Assembly: GCA_029945495.1 (NCBI GenBank)
Contig: JAQSCR010000419.1
Span: 1 to 15,068 of the forward strand
Reading direction: 5' to 3'
Length of the DNA stretch: 15,068 bases
DNA from: Pseudolabrys sp.
GTDB taxonomy: Bacteria > Pseudomonadota > Alphaproteobacteria > Rhizobiales > Xanthobacteraceae
Part shown: positions 1 to 8,622 of the stretch, piece after piece
Position numbering within the stretch: the stretch's first letter is position 1
How the letters are laid out: every line of letters starts with the position of its first letter
Position numbers and translations under genes: made by a program
Notes under the pieces: model-generated
The model's database searches: none
Told to the model about the DNA's origin: nothing
The model's input: the letters and a program-made list of their open reading frames with translations, nothing else

Positions 1-2
1 AA

Positions 3-1436
3 CAAGACGCGGCCAAGCCCGACGGCAACGCGCAACAGAGCCGCGGCGAGAAGCGCGAGCCGGGGCAGAATATCCTGCGCCTGCTGCCGGCCGATTCCGT
101 CACCGAGCATTCCATCGACACCGCGCAAGGCAAGCTCGCTTATACGGCGACCGCCGGCACGCTCGCCTTCTACGATCAGTCCGGCAACCAGAGCGCCGCG
201 GTGTTCTACACCGCCTATGTGGCGAAAGGCGCCAACCGCCCGGTGACTTTCGCCTTCAACGGCGGGCCGGGCGCCGCTTCCGCCTATCTGCATCTCGGTC
301 TGGTCGGTCCGCGCATTCTCACATTCGGCGCCAATGGCCACGACGCGACGCGAACCGAGTTGCGCGACAATCCGGATACCTGGCTGCGCTTCACCGATCT
401 GGTGCTGATCGATCCGATCGGCACCGGCTGGAGCCGCGCCGCCAAAATCGAGGACAGCAAAGGCTTCTGGAGCGTACAAAGCGACGCCGGCGCGATGGCC
501 AAGGCGATCTCGCTCTATGTCACGCACAATAACCGCGGCGGCTCGCAGAAATTCCTGCTCGGCGAAAGTTATGGCGGCTTACGCGCGGTCAAGACGGCGC
601 GTGCGCTGCTGCGCGACCAGGGCGTCGCGATCAGTGGCATCGTCATGCTGTCGCCGCTGCTGGAAGGCTGGCTGACCTTCGGCGACGACAATTCGGCGCT
701 GCGCGCGGCCTTGCAATTGCCGTCGCTGGCGGCGGCCGAACTGGAGCGCAAAAATCAATTCAGTCCGGAGGCGCTGCAGGCGGCGGAGAAATTCGCCATG
801 ACCGATTATCTGACGACTTTGGCCGGACCGCCACCGGCGGGCGAGGCCGGCAAGGCGTTCTATGGGCGGGTGGCGCAGATCACCGGCCTGTCGGCCGATA
901 ACATGACGCAGGCGCGCGGCTTCGTGAACGACTTCGTCAAGAGCCTGCGGATGGGAAAAATCGTCAGCCGCTACGACGCCGATTTTGCCGTCGACGATCC
1001 CAACCCGGAGCAACGATCGTCGCGCGGCGGCGATCCGATCCTCGACGGCGTCTCGCGCGCCTATGGCGGCGGCTTTGCCGACTATGCCCGCAACGAGCTC
1101 GGTTTCAAGACCGAGATGACCTATTCGCTGCTCGCCAGCGACGTCACCCGCGGCTGGGATTGGCACGGCGGCCGCTTCCAGGTCAGCGCCGACGACGACA
1201 TCCGCTCATTGCTCGCGTTCAGCCCGTCGTTCCGGCTGCTGATCGCGCACGGCACGAGCGACATGGTCACGCCCTACGGCATGACGCGCTATGTGCTCGA
1301 CCACCTGCCGCCGATCGGCGCGCCCGGCCGCACGCAGCTCAAGCTCTATCGCGGCGGGCATATGTTCTACATCGACCAGCAGGCGCGCAAAGCCTTCAGC
1401 ACCGATGCGGCGGCATTCTATCGCGCCGGCGAATAG
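3..1436 (+). CDS. Peptidase S10 (serine carboxypeptidase) family protein, 5' partial
   Basis: The frame is open from base 3, so the gene starts before the window. The first visible residues are polar and low in complexity (Q, D, K, P, G), as is common just after an export signal, so a secreted or periplasmic protein is likely, but the signal itself is not in view. Family hallmarks are present in order: the oxyanion-hole motif NGGPG near base 258; the nucleophile motif GESYGG at 561-578 with Ser at 567-569; an Asp at 1260-1262 in GTSDMVTP; and a His at 1359-1361 in GGHMFY. These form a complete Ser-Asp-His triad, so the enzyme is probably an active carboxypeptidase or related alpha/beta hydrolase. 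The substrate is unknown. It is separated from the purine genes by 113 bases and has no evident link to them. A GTG at 201 is internal, because conserved-looking sequence continues upstream of it. Confidence 0.88.
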   Translation, partial: QDAAKPDGNAQQSRGEKREPGQNILRLLPADSVTEHSIDTAQGKLAYTATAGTLAFYDQSGNQSAAVFYTAYVAKGANRPVTFAFNGGPGAASAYLHLGLVGPRILTFGANGHDATRTELRDNPDTWLRFTDLVLIDPIGTGWSRAAKIEDSKGFWSVQSDAGAMAKAISLYVTHNNRGGSQKFLLGESYGGLRAVKTARALLRDQGVAISGIVMLSPLLEGWLTFGDDNSALRAALQLPSLAAAELERKNQFSPEALQAAEKFAMTDYLTTLAGPPPAGEAGKAFYGRVAQITGLSADNMTQARGFVNDFVKSLRMGKIVSRYDADFAVDDPNPEQRSSRGGDPILDGVSRAYGGGFADYARNELGFKTEMTYSLLASDVTRGWDWHGGRFQVSADDDIRSLLAFSPSFRLLIAHGTSDMVTPYGMTRYVLDHLPPIGAPGRTQLKLYRGGHMFYIDQQARKAFSTDAAAFYRAGE

Positions 1437-1534
1437 CGCGCGCCGTCGCCCTCTACCGCACGCGCATATATTGTCATAACCTCACTTGAACAGACCGGCG
1501 GCAATCTGCGATGCTGATCGCGCCGGACGCTCAT

Positions 1535-1552
1535 GTGGGGTAACTCGCCTTG
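1535..1552 (+). promoter_or_regulatory. Ribosome binding site and TTG start of the urate oxidase gene
   Basis: GTGGGG at 1535-1540 lies nine bases before a TTG at 1550. No in-frame ATG or GTG occurs before the first transmembrane helix, and the protein needs this region to begin like its family (residues MDLVLTEWLS). The TTG is therefore the most credible start. No convincing sigma-70 or sigma-54 promoter was seen in the 113 bases before it. Confidence 0.5.
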
Positions 1553-2758
1553 GATCTCGTTCTGACCGAGTGGCTGAGCGCCACCATACGCTGGCTGCAC
1601 GTCGTCGCCGGCATCGCCTGGATCGGCTCGTCGTTTTACTTCATCCACCTCGATCTCAGCCTGAAGCCGCGTGACGGCCTGCCGTCCGGCGTCAAGGGCG
1701 AGGCCTGGCAGGTGCATGGCGGCGGCTTCTATCAGATGATCAAGTTCATGGTGGCGCCGGGCAAGATGCCCGACGAGCTGACCTGGTTCAAATGGGAAGC
1801 CTACACGACCTGGCTGTCCGGCTTCGCGTTGCTGGTCGTCGTGTATTATCTCAACGCCGAACTGTTTCTGATCGACAAGTCGGTGCTGGACATGAGCGCG
1901 CCGGCGGCGGCCGGCGTCGCCTTCGTCAGCCTGGCGGCGGCCTGGATCGCCTATGAGGTGCTGTGCCGCTCGCCGCTCGGCAGGCATGAGGTCGCGCTGG
2001 CGCTGTTCGGCTACGTCTTTCTGGTGGCGCTGACCTACGGCTTCACCCATGTGTTCAGCGGCCGCGGCGCCTTCACCCAGATCGGGGCGCTGATCGGCAC
2101 GATCATGGTGGCCAATGTGTTCATCATCATCATTCCGTACCAGAAGAAGACCGTCGCCGCGCTGATCGCGGCCAGGGATCCCGATCCGTATTGGGGCGCG
2201 ATCGGCAAACAGCGCTCGCTGCACAACAATTACCTGACCCTGCCGGTCGTCTTCCTGATGCTGAGCAATCACTATCCGCTGTTCTTCGCCACCCAGTACA
2301 ACTGGCTGATCGTCGCCATTGTGCTTTTGATCGGCCCGGTGATCCGCCATTTCTTCAATTCGCAGCACGCCGGCAAGGGCAATCCGTGGTGGACCTGGGG
2401 CGTCGCCGCCGCCGGCATGATTGCGATCGCGCTGCTGTCAGGCGCCGGCCCGCGCGGCCAGAAGGCCGGAGCCAATACTGGAAACTTGCCGGCGACGCCA
2501 AAATTCGCCGAGGTCACCGATATCGTGATGTCCCGATGCAGCATGTGCCATACCGCCGAGCCGGTGTGGACGGGCATCGCGACAGCGCCGAACGGCATCA
2601 AGCTCGACGATCCGGCGCAGATCAAGCTGCATGCCCGCATGATCGCCATCAACGCCGCCAAATCGAGCGCCATGCCGCCGGGCAATGTCACCGAAATGAC
2701 CGCCGACGAACGCCAGGTGCTGGCGGCCTGGATCGCGGCCGGCGCGCCGGATAAATGA
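1550..2758 (+). CDS. puuD: Membrane-bound cytochrome c urate oxidase PuuD
   Basis: Oxidises urate to 5-hydroxyisourate and passes the electrons to its own c-type heme rather than directly to oxygen. This is established for the PuuD family (N-terminal DUF989 domain), which is unrelated to E. coli PuuD of putrescine metabolism. The 402-residue protein has about eight membrane segments (roughly 12-32, 86-103, 117-137, 147-168, 175-196, 228-246, 250-268, 281-299). A C-terminal cytochrome c domain follows, with the heme motif CSMCH at residues 330-334 and a likely axial Met375 in MPPGN. Several His residues in the membrane part (H17, H33, H56, H167) are candidate heme or active-site ligands. By topology the cytochrome domain should face the periplasm. 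The start is TTG. The stop overlaps the next start (ATGA at 2755-2758), so it is probably co-translated with the enzyme that uses its product. Confidence 0.93.
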   Translation: MDLVLTEWLSATIRWLHVVAGIAWIGSSFYFIHLDLSLKPRDGLPSGVKGEAWQVHGGGFYQMIKFMVAPGKMPDELTWFKWEAYTTWLSGFALLVVVYYLNAELFLIDKSVLDMSAPAAAGVAFVSLAAAWIAYEVLCRSPLGRHEVALALFGYVFLVALTYGFTHVFSGRGAFTQIGALIGTIMVANVFIIIIPYQKKTVAALIAARDPDPYWGAIGKQRSLHNNYLTLPVVFLMLSNHYPLFFATQYNWLIVAIVLLIGPVIRHFFNSQHAGKGNPWWTWGVAAAGMIAIALLSGAGPRGQKAGANTGNLPATPKFAEVTDIVMSRCSMCHTAEPVWTGIATAPNGIKLDDPAQIKLHARMIAINAAKSSAMPPGNVTEMTADERQVLAAWIAAGAPDK

Positions 2759-3642
2759 CCATTTTTTCCCTCGAGCAGATCAACGCGCTCAACCACGCCG
2801 ATTTCACGGCCGCGCTCGGCGACATTTTCGAGCATTCGCCCTGGGTCGCCCAAGCGGCGGCCGCCAAGCGGCCGTTCTCGACATTGGCGGCGCTGCTTGA
2901 AGCGATGACGGATGCGGTGCGCGCGGCGCCGGACGACAAGAAGCTCGCCCTGGTCAAGGCGCATCCCGATCTCGCCGGCAGAGCGGCGCGCTCGGGCGCG
3001 CTGACCGCGGATTCGACCGATGAGCAGGCCAGCGTCGGGCTCGATGCCCTAAGCGAGGCCGAGTTCGCGCGCTTCCACCAACTGAACGACGGCTATCAGG
3101 CCAAGTTCGGCATTCCCTTCATCGTCTGCGTGCGGCGGCACAGCAAGGATTCGATCCTCAGCGAATTCGAGCGCCGGCTGGCGCAGGATAAAGGCGACGC
3201 CTTCGAGACCGCACTCGGCGAGATTTTCCGCATCGCCGCGCTGCGGCTCGACCAGCGCGTGACCGCGCCGGTGCGCCTGCCGCTGCATGGCCGGCTGTCG
3301 ACGCATGTGCTCGACGTGCATGGCGGCGGGCCTGGCGCCGATGTGCCGGTCGAACTCTGGGAATTGTCGCGTGACGGCGACGCCCGGCTGCTGGTGCGCA
3401 CCGAGACCAATCAAGACGGCCGCACCGACAAGCCCTTCATCGCGGAACGGCCGGTGCCTATCGGCACTTACGAGCTGCGCTTCGCGGTCGCCGGCTATTT
3501 CCAGAGCCACGGCGTGACGCTTTCGGAACCGCCATTTCTCGACGTCGTGCCGATCCGCTTTGCGGTCGCCGAGCCGGAGCGCCATTACCACGTGCCGCTG
3601 CTGATGACGCCGTGGAGCTATTCCACCTATCGCGGCAGCTAG
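2755..3642 (+). CDS. uraD-uraH: Fused OHCU decarboxylase / 5-hydroxyisourate hydrolase (allantoin synthase type)
   Basis: A bifunctional 295-residue enzyme for the two steps after urate oxidation: hydrolysis of 5-hydroxyisourate to OHCU, then decarboxylation of OHCU to (S)-allantoin. Residues about 1-165 are the UraD domain, with His70 in AHPDL, Glu90-Gln91 in DEQ and the FGIPFIVCVR stretch at 118-127. Residues about 172-295 are the transthyretin-like UraH domain, with His184 in LSTHVLD, Arg223 in the NQDGRT loop, His279 in HYHVPLL and the diagnostic C-terminus YRGS at 292-295. All expected catalytic residues are present, so both halves look active. The domain order, decarboxylase first, matches plant allantoin synthase. 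The UraH motifs and YRGS end separate it from plain transthyretin. No peroxisomal-type signal or export signal was seen; it should be cytosolic. It overlaps puuD by four bases. Confidence 0.94.
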   Translation: MTIFSLEQINALNHADFTAALGDIFEHSPWVAQAAAAKRPFSTLAALLEAMTDAVRAAPDDKKLALVKAHPDLAGRAARSGALTADSTDEQASVGLDALSEAEFARFHQLNDGYQAKFGIPFIVCVRRHSKDSILSEFERRLAQDKGDAFETALGEIFRIAALRLDQRVTAPVRLPLHGRLSTHVLDVHGGGPGADVPVELWELSRDGDARLLVRTETNQDGRTDKPFIAERPVPIGTYELRFAVAGYFQSHGVTLSEPPFLDVVPIRFAVAEPERHYHVPLLMTPWSYSTYRGS

Positions 3643-3727
3643 CGCGTTGGCCGGCCAAGCCTTTCCCGCAGAATCCCGTGCATGGCGCAGGATTGGGCAG
3701 CGACTGCCACTATTTCATGGCTTCATT

Positions 3728-3744
3728 TGCCAAAGAAATTGGCA
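3728..3744. promoter_or_regulatory. Inverted repeat TGCCAA-N5-TTGGCA, possible operator
   Basis: Perfect six-base arms at 3728-3733 and 3739-3744 are separated by AGAAA. The right arm overlaps the -24 element of the candidate sigma-54 promoter, and TTGGCA recurs at 3750-3755, eleven bases (one helical turn) on. TGC and GCA at the ends are eleven bases apart, as in NtrC-type sites, but a site overlapping the -24 box would more naturally repress. The binding protein is unknown. Confidence 0.4.
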
Positions 3745-3755
3745 CACTATTGGCA
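3740..3755 (+). promoter_or_regulatory. Candidate sigma-54 (RpoN) promoter of the purine ABC importer
   Basis: The sequence TGGCACACTATTGGCA matches the sigma-54 consensus TGGCACG-N4-TTGCA at all fixed positions except two (A for G at the seventh base, G for T in the -12 box). The invariant GG (3741-3742) and GC (3753-3754) are separated by exactly ten bases. Transcription would start near 3766, about 25 bases before the leader ATG and 56 before the ATPase ATG. The match and its place in a gene-free gap are seen in the sequence; function is inferred. Confidence 0.6.
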
Positions 3756-3790
3756 TGCTAATTTTGGCGACGCAGCTTGCGGAGGCAGGT

Positions 3791-3821
3791 ATGCAGTCAG
3801 CCGTTCGGGGCCAGCGTATCG

Positions 3822-3847
<26 letters not shown>
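3791..3847 (+). CDS. Possible 18-codon leader ORF overlapping the ABC ATPase start
   Basis: An ideal Shine-Dalgarno GGAGG (3781-3785) sits five bases before an ATG at 3791. The frame encodes MQSAVRGQRIDVESGASQ and stops with TAA at 3845-3847. It overlaps the start of the ATPase gene, in another frame, by 26 bases. The ATPase ATG at 3822 has only a weak G-run 12 bases upstream, so this is the best ribosome entry site in the region. It could be a translated leader that couples to the ATPase. It could also be the true ATPase start, if a one-base sequencing error or frameshift lies between 3791 and 3845. The peptide matches nothing I recognise. Confidence 0.35.
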
Positions 3848-5388
<1,541 letters not shown>

Positions 5389-5405
<17 letters not shown>

Positions 5406-6480
5406 GAAGCGCGCCGAACGCTCAACGAAGATCGCCATCCTGTCGCCGCTGCTCGCCATCGCGCTCACTTTGGTGACGATGTCGATCCTTTTCGCCATTC
5501 TCGGCAAGAACCCGATCGCGGCGCTCTACGTCTATTTCGTCGAACCGCTGACCGATTCGTTCACGCTGATGGAGATCGCCGTGAAGGCGACGCCGCTGGT
5601 GATGATCGCAGTCGGGCTGTCGCTCTGCTATCTCGCCAATGTCTGGAATATCGGCGCCGAAGGCCAGTTCATCATGGGCGCGGTGTGCGGCAGCTATCTC
5701 GCCGTCGTCACCAACGGCACCGGCGCCGGACCCTGGGTGCTGCCGGCGATGCTGGTGATGGGCGCTGCCGGCGGCGCGCTGTGGGCGATGATCCCCGCGC
5801 TCTGCAAGGTGCGCTATGGCGCCAACGAGATTCTCACCAGTCTGATGCTGGTCTATGTCGCAGACCTGATCATGGACTATCTGGTGCGCGGGCCGTGGCG
5901 CGATCCGAAGGGCATGAACTTCCCGACCACGGCGTCGTTCGATCCGGTCGCGACAGTGCCAACTCTGTTCGAGACCGGCCGACTGCACTGGGGCGCGATT
6001 GTCGCGCTGATCGTGGTGGCGCTGGCCGCCGTCATGCTCGGGCGCACCATCAAAGGTTTCGAGATTCGCGTGGTCGGCGCGGCGCCGAGAGCGGCGCGCT
6101 TTGCCGGCTTCAGTTCGGACCGGCTGGTGCTTTTCACCTTCGCGGTGTCGGGCGCGCTCGCCGGATTGGCCGGCATCATCGAAGTGGCCGGCCCGGTCGG
6201 CGTGCTGCAGCCGGGCATTTCGCCGGGCTATGGCTTTACCGCCATCATCGTCGCCTTCCTCGGCCGGCTCAATCCGGTCGGCATCCTGATTGCCGGATTG
6301 TTTCTGGCGCTGACCTTCATCGGCGGCGAAGGCGCGCAGATCTCGATGAAGATTCCGCTCGACCTTACCAAAGTGTTCCAGGGCATCCTGCTGTTCTACG
6401 TGCTGGCCTGCGACTCGCTCATTCTCTACCGCATCCGTCTGATCGCCACCCCGAAGAAAGCTATTCATGGGACTGCTTGA
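5389..6480 (+). CDS. BMP-type ABC importer, permease subunit 1
   Basis: A 363-residue inner-membrane protein of the BPD_transp_2 family (ribose/nucleoside-type permeases). After a short basic N-terminus (about 1-15) come roughly nine or ten hydrophobic segments, including 16-38, 67-84, 92-108, 115-137, 148-165, 201-218, 246-268, 282-311 and 328-347. Family signatures are NIGAEGQFIMGA at 87-98, the GANEILTSLML helix start at 144-154, and the cytoplasmic loop FEIRVVGAAPRAARFAGF at 224-241, which should contact the ATPase. The length fits the longer of the two permeases of YufP/YufQ-like systems. The start is fixed by AAGGAGG six bases upstream. It overlaps the ATPase gene by 17 bases and the second permease by 14, so the three are one translational unit. 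Confidence 0.9.
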
Positions 6481-7387
6481 AGCCATCATCATTTCGGTGA
6501 TCGCCGCCTCGACGCCGTTGCTGCTGGCGGCGGCCGGCGAACTCGTGGTCGAGCGCTCCGGCGTGCTCAATCTCGGCACTGAGGGCATGATGATCATGGG
6601 CGCGGCCTGCGGCTTTGCCGGCGCCTACCTCACCGGCTCGACTTTCGTCGGCGCGCTGTTCGGCATCGCCGCGGGAGCGGCGCTGTCTTTGGTGTTCGCG
6701 GCGCTGACGTTAGGGCTAGCGGTCAACCAGGTGGCAGCCGGTCTCGCGCTCACCATTCTCGGCATCGGCCTGTCGGGCCTGATCGGCGCGGGCTTTGTTG
6801 GCGAAAGGATCACGCCGGCGCCCCGTCTGTATATTCCACTGCTGACCGATCTGCCCATCGTCGGCAAGATCCTGTTCGGCCAGGACGGCTTCGTCTATTT
6901 TTCGATCGCGCTGGTGGCGACGATCTGGTGGTTTCTCTACCGCACCCGCGCCGGACTGGTGCTGCGCGCGGTGGGCGACAGCCACACCTCTGCGCATGCG
7001 CTTGGCTATCCGGTGCTGAAAATCCGCCTGCTCGCCGTGTTGTTCGGCGGAGGCTGCGCCGGCTTAGGCGGCGCGTTCCTGCCGCTCGCCTATACGCCGT
7101 TCTTCATACCGGGCATGACCGCCGGCCGCGGCTGGATCGCGTTGGCGCTGGTGGTGTTCTCGTCGTGGATGCCGGGCCGGCTGGTGGCCGGCGCCTATCT
7201 GTTCGGCGCGGTGACGATCCTGCAGCTGCACGCGCAGGCATTCGGCCTCGGCATTCCGTCGCAACTGATGTCGGCTTTGCCTTATCTGGCGACCGTTATC
7301 GTGCTGGTGCTGATTTCGCGCGCGCGCGGCAGCGCCGGCTCGGTGGCGCCCGCCTCGCTCGGAATTGTGTTCGTGCCTGATCGCTAA
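6467..7387 (+). CDS. BMP-type ABC importer, permease subunit 2
   Basis: A 306-residue inner-membrane protein, the shorter partner permease of the same BPD_transp_2 family. The N-terminal helix is followed by GELVVERSGVLNLGTEGMM at 24-42, a near-diagnostic motif of this subunit. Further hydrophobic segments lie at about 41-56, 61-84, 89-110, 142-158, 186-206, 222-234, 237-254 and 269-284. The loop around 162-186 (RAGLVLRAVGDSHTSAHALGYP in outline) corresponds to the ATPase-contacting loop. It should form the transmembrane heterodimer with permease 1. Its ATG lies inside the end of permease 1 (14-base overlap), and the binding-protein gene follows 38 bases later with its own ribosome binding site. 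That spacing suits the higher protein output usually needed for a binding protein. Confidence 0.9.
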   Translation: MGLLEAIIISVIAASTPLLLAAAGELVVERSGVLNLGTEGMMIMGAACGFAGAYLTGSTFVGALFGIAAGAALSLVFAALTLGLAVNQVAAGLALTILGIGLSGLIGAGFVGERITPAPRLYIPLLTDLPIVGKILFGQDGFVYFSIALVATIWWFLYRTRAGLVLRAVGDSHTSAHALGYPVLKIRLLAVLFGGGCAGLGGAFLPLAYTPFFIPGMTAGRGWIALALVVFSSWMPGRLVAGAYLFGAVTILQLHAQAFGLGIPSQLMSALPYLATVIVLVLISRARGSAGSVAPASLGIVFVPDR

Positions 7388-7425
7388 CCTTCCTACCCCC
7401 GTTCTGACAAACCGGAGTTGAAACG

Positions 7426-8505
7426 ATGAAAAAACTGATGATGACCGTCGCGGCTGCCGCGTTGGCAATCGCCGCGACAGGCTCTAGCGCTTCCGCGGCC
7501 GAAAAGCTCAAGGTCGGATTTATCTATCTCGGACCGATCGGCGATCTCGGCTGGACCTACCGGCATGAAGTCGGCCGCCAGGAGATGGTCAAGGAACTGG
7601 GCGACAAGATCGAGACCACCTATCTCGAGAACGTCAACGAAGGTCCCGACAGCGAGCGCTCGATCGAGCAGCTCGCACGCACCGGCCACCAGCTGATCTT
7701 CACCACCTCGTTCGGCTACATGGATCCGACGCTGAAGGTCGCCAAGAAATATCCGAAGATCATGTTCGAGCACGCCACCGGCTTCAAGAGCGCGCCGAAC
7801 ATGGGCACCTATTCCGGCAAGTTCTACGAGGGCCGCTACATCCAGGGCGTGATCGCCGGCAAGATGTCGAAGAAGGGCGTGCTCGGCTACATCGGCTCGT
7901 TCCCAATTCCGGAAGTGATCTCCGGCATCAACGCCACCATCCTCGGCGCGCAGACCGTCAATCCGGACATCAAGATCAAGATCATCTGGGTGAACACCTG
8001 GTTCGATCCCGGCAAGGAAGCCGACGCCGCCAAGGCACTGATCGATCAGGGCGCCGACATCATCATGCAGCACACCGACTCGCCGGCCGCCGTGCAGGTC
8101 GCCGCCCAGCGCGGCGTGCTCGCCTTCGGGCAAGACTCCGACATGATCAAGTTCGGGCCGAAGATCCAGCTCACCTCGATCATCGACAATTGGGGGCCGT
8201 ACTACACCCGGCAGGCCAAGGCGATGCTCGACGGCGCCTGGAAGGCCGGCGATACCTGGGACGGTCTGAAAGAAAAGATGGTGGTGATGGCGCCCTACAC
8301 CAACATGCCCGACGACGTGAAGGCCTTGGCCGAGAAGACCGAAGCCGCGATCGTTGCCGGCACGCTGCATCCGTTCAAATGTCCGGTGCTCGGGCAGGAT
8401 GGCAAACCGGTGGAGTGCAAAGGCGGCGCGGCCCTTGATGCCGGCCAGATCCTCGGCATGAACTTCTACGTCAAGGGCGTCGACGACAAGATCCCGGGGA
8501 AGTGA
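7426..8505 (+). CDS. BMP family substrate-binding protein of the purine ABC importer
   Basis: A 359-residue periplasmic protein of the Bmp/PnrA-like family (PF02608 type), which binds nucleosides or purine bases. Residues 1-25 form a Sec signal peptide: MKK, a hydrophobic core, then SASAA as the likely cleavage site before EKLK. There is no lipobox Cys, so it should be soluble. Family features are KVGFIYLGPIGDLGWTYRHE at 29-48, the VNEGPDSERSIEQL segment at 70-83, EGRYIQGVIAGKMSK near 135-149 and FGQDSDM at 234-240. Cys319 and Cys331 flank a small C-terminal loop and could form a disulfide. GGAG at 7414-7417 sits eight bases before the ATG. The ligand cannot be read from sequence; the surrounding urate and 8-oxoguanine genes argue for a purine or oxidised purine. 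Confidence 0.9.
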   Translation: MKKLMMTVAAAALAIAATGSSASAAEKLKVGFIYLGPIGDLGWTYRHEVGRQEMVKELGDKIETTYLENVNEGPDSERSIEQLARTGHQLIFTTSFGYMDPTLKVAKKYPKIMFEHATGFKSAPNMGTYSGKFYEGRYIQGVIAGKMSKKGVLGYIGSFPIPEVISGINATILGAQTVNPDIKIKIIWVNTWFDPGKEADAAKALIDQGADIIMQHTDSPAAVQVAAQRGVLAFGQDSDMIKFGPKIQLTSIIDNWGPYYTRQAKAMLDGAWKAGDTWDGLKEKMVVMAPYTNMPDDVKALAEKTEAAIVAGTLHPFKCPVLGQDGKPVECKGGAALDAGQILGMNFYVKGVDDKIPGK

Positions 8506-8512
8506 GTGCACT

Positions 8513-8618
8513 GTCATTCCGGGATGGCGCGTCAGCGCCAGACCCGGAATCCAGATGCAAGCATGGTGTTATGTTCTGGATTCCGGGTTCGGGGCTTTCA
8601 GCCGCGCCCCGGAAAGAC
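8513..8618. repeat. Long imperfect palindromic repeat between convergent genes
   Basis: The inner stem is a perfect 14-base inverted repeat at 8542-8555 (ACCCGGAATCCAGA) and 8575-8588, with a 19-base loop. The outer arms GTCATTCCGGGATGGCGCG (8513-8531) and CGCGCCCCGGAAAGAC (8603-8618) also pair, imperfectly. The left side holds its own GGCGC-GTCA-GCGCC hairpin at 8526-8539. The style is that of REP-like intergenic repeats common in Bradyrhizobium and Rhodopseudomonas genomes (from memory). It fills almost the whole gap between two convergent genes, starting eight bases after one stop and ending four bases from the other, so it may terminate transcription from both sides. There is no T-run, so it is not a classic intrinsic terminator. 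Confidence 0.75.
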
Positions 8619-8622
8619 GGCA

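Noticed and set aside
201..203. GTG as the start of the S10 peptidase
   Set aside because: The frame is open to the window edge with sensible sequence before it, and a start here would leave out likely mature and signal regions.
1418..2368. A 316-codon minus-strand frame opposite puuD
   Set aside because: The composition (D, R, H, Q rich) is typical of antisense frames in GC-rich DNA. The opposite strand encodes a clear PuuD membrane protein.
3647..3658. TTGGCCGGCCAA palindrome after the uraD-uraH stop as a terminator
   Set aside because: It has no loop-sized centre beyond a four-base stem and no T-run follows. It may be chance or a protein site.
3777..3779. TTG as the start of the ABC ATPase
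   Set aside because: It has no good ribosome binding site at the right distance, and it adds a Cys/Arg-containing stretch not expected before the conserved region. ATG 3822 is preferred but not proven.
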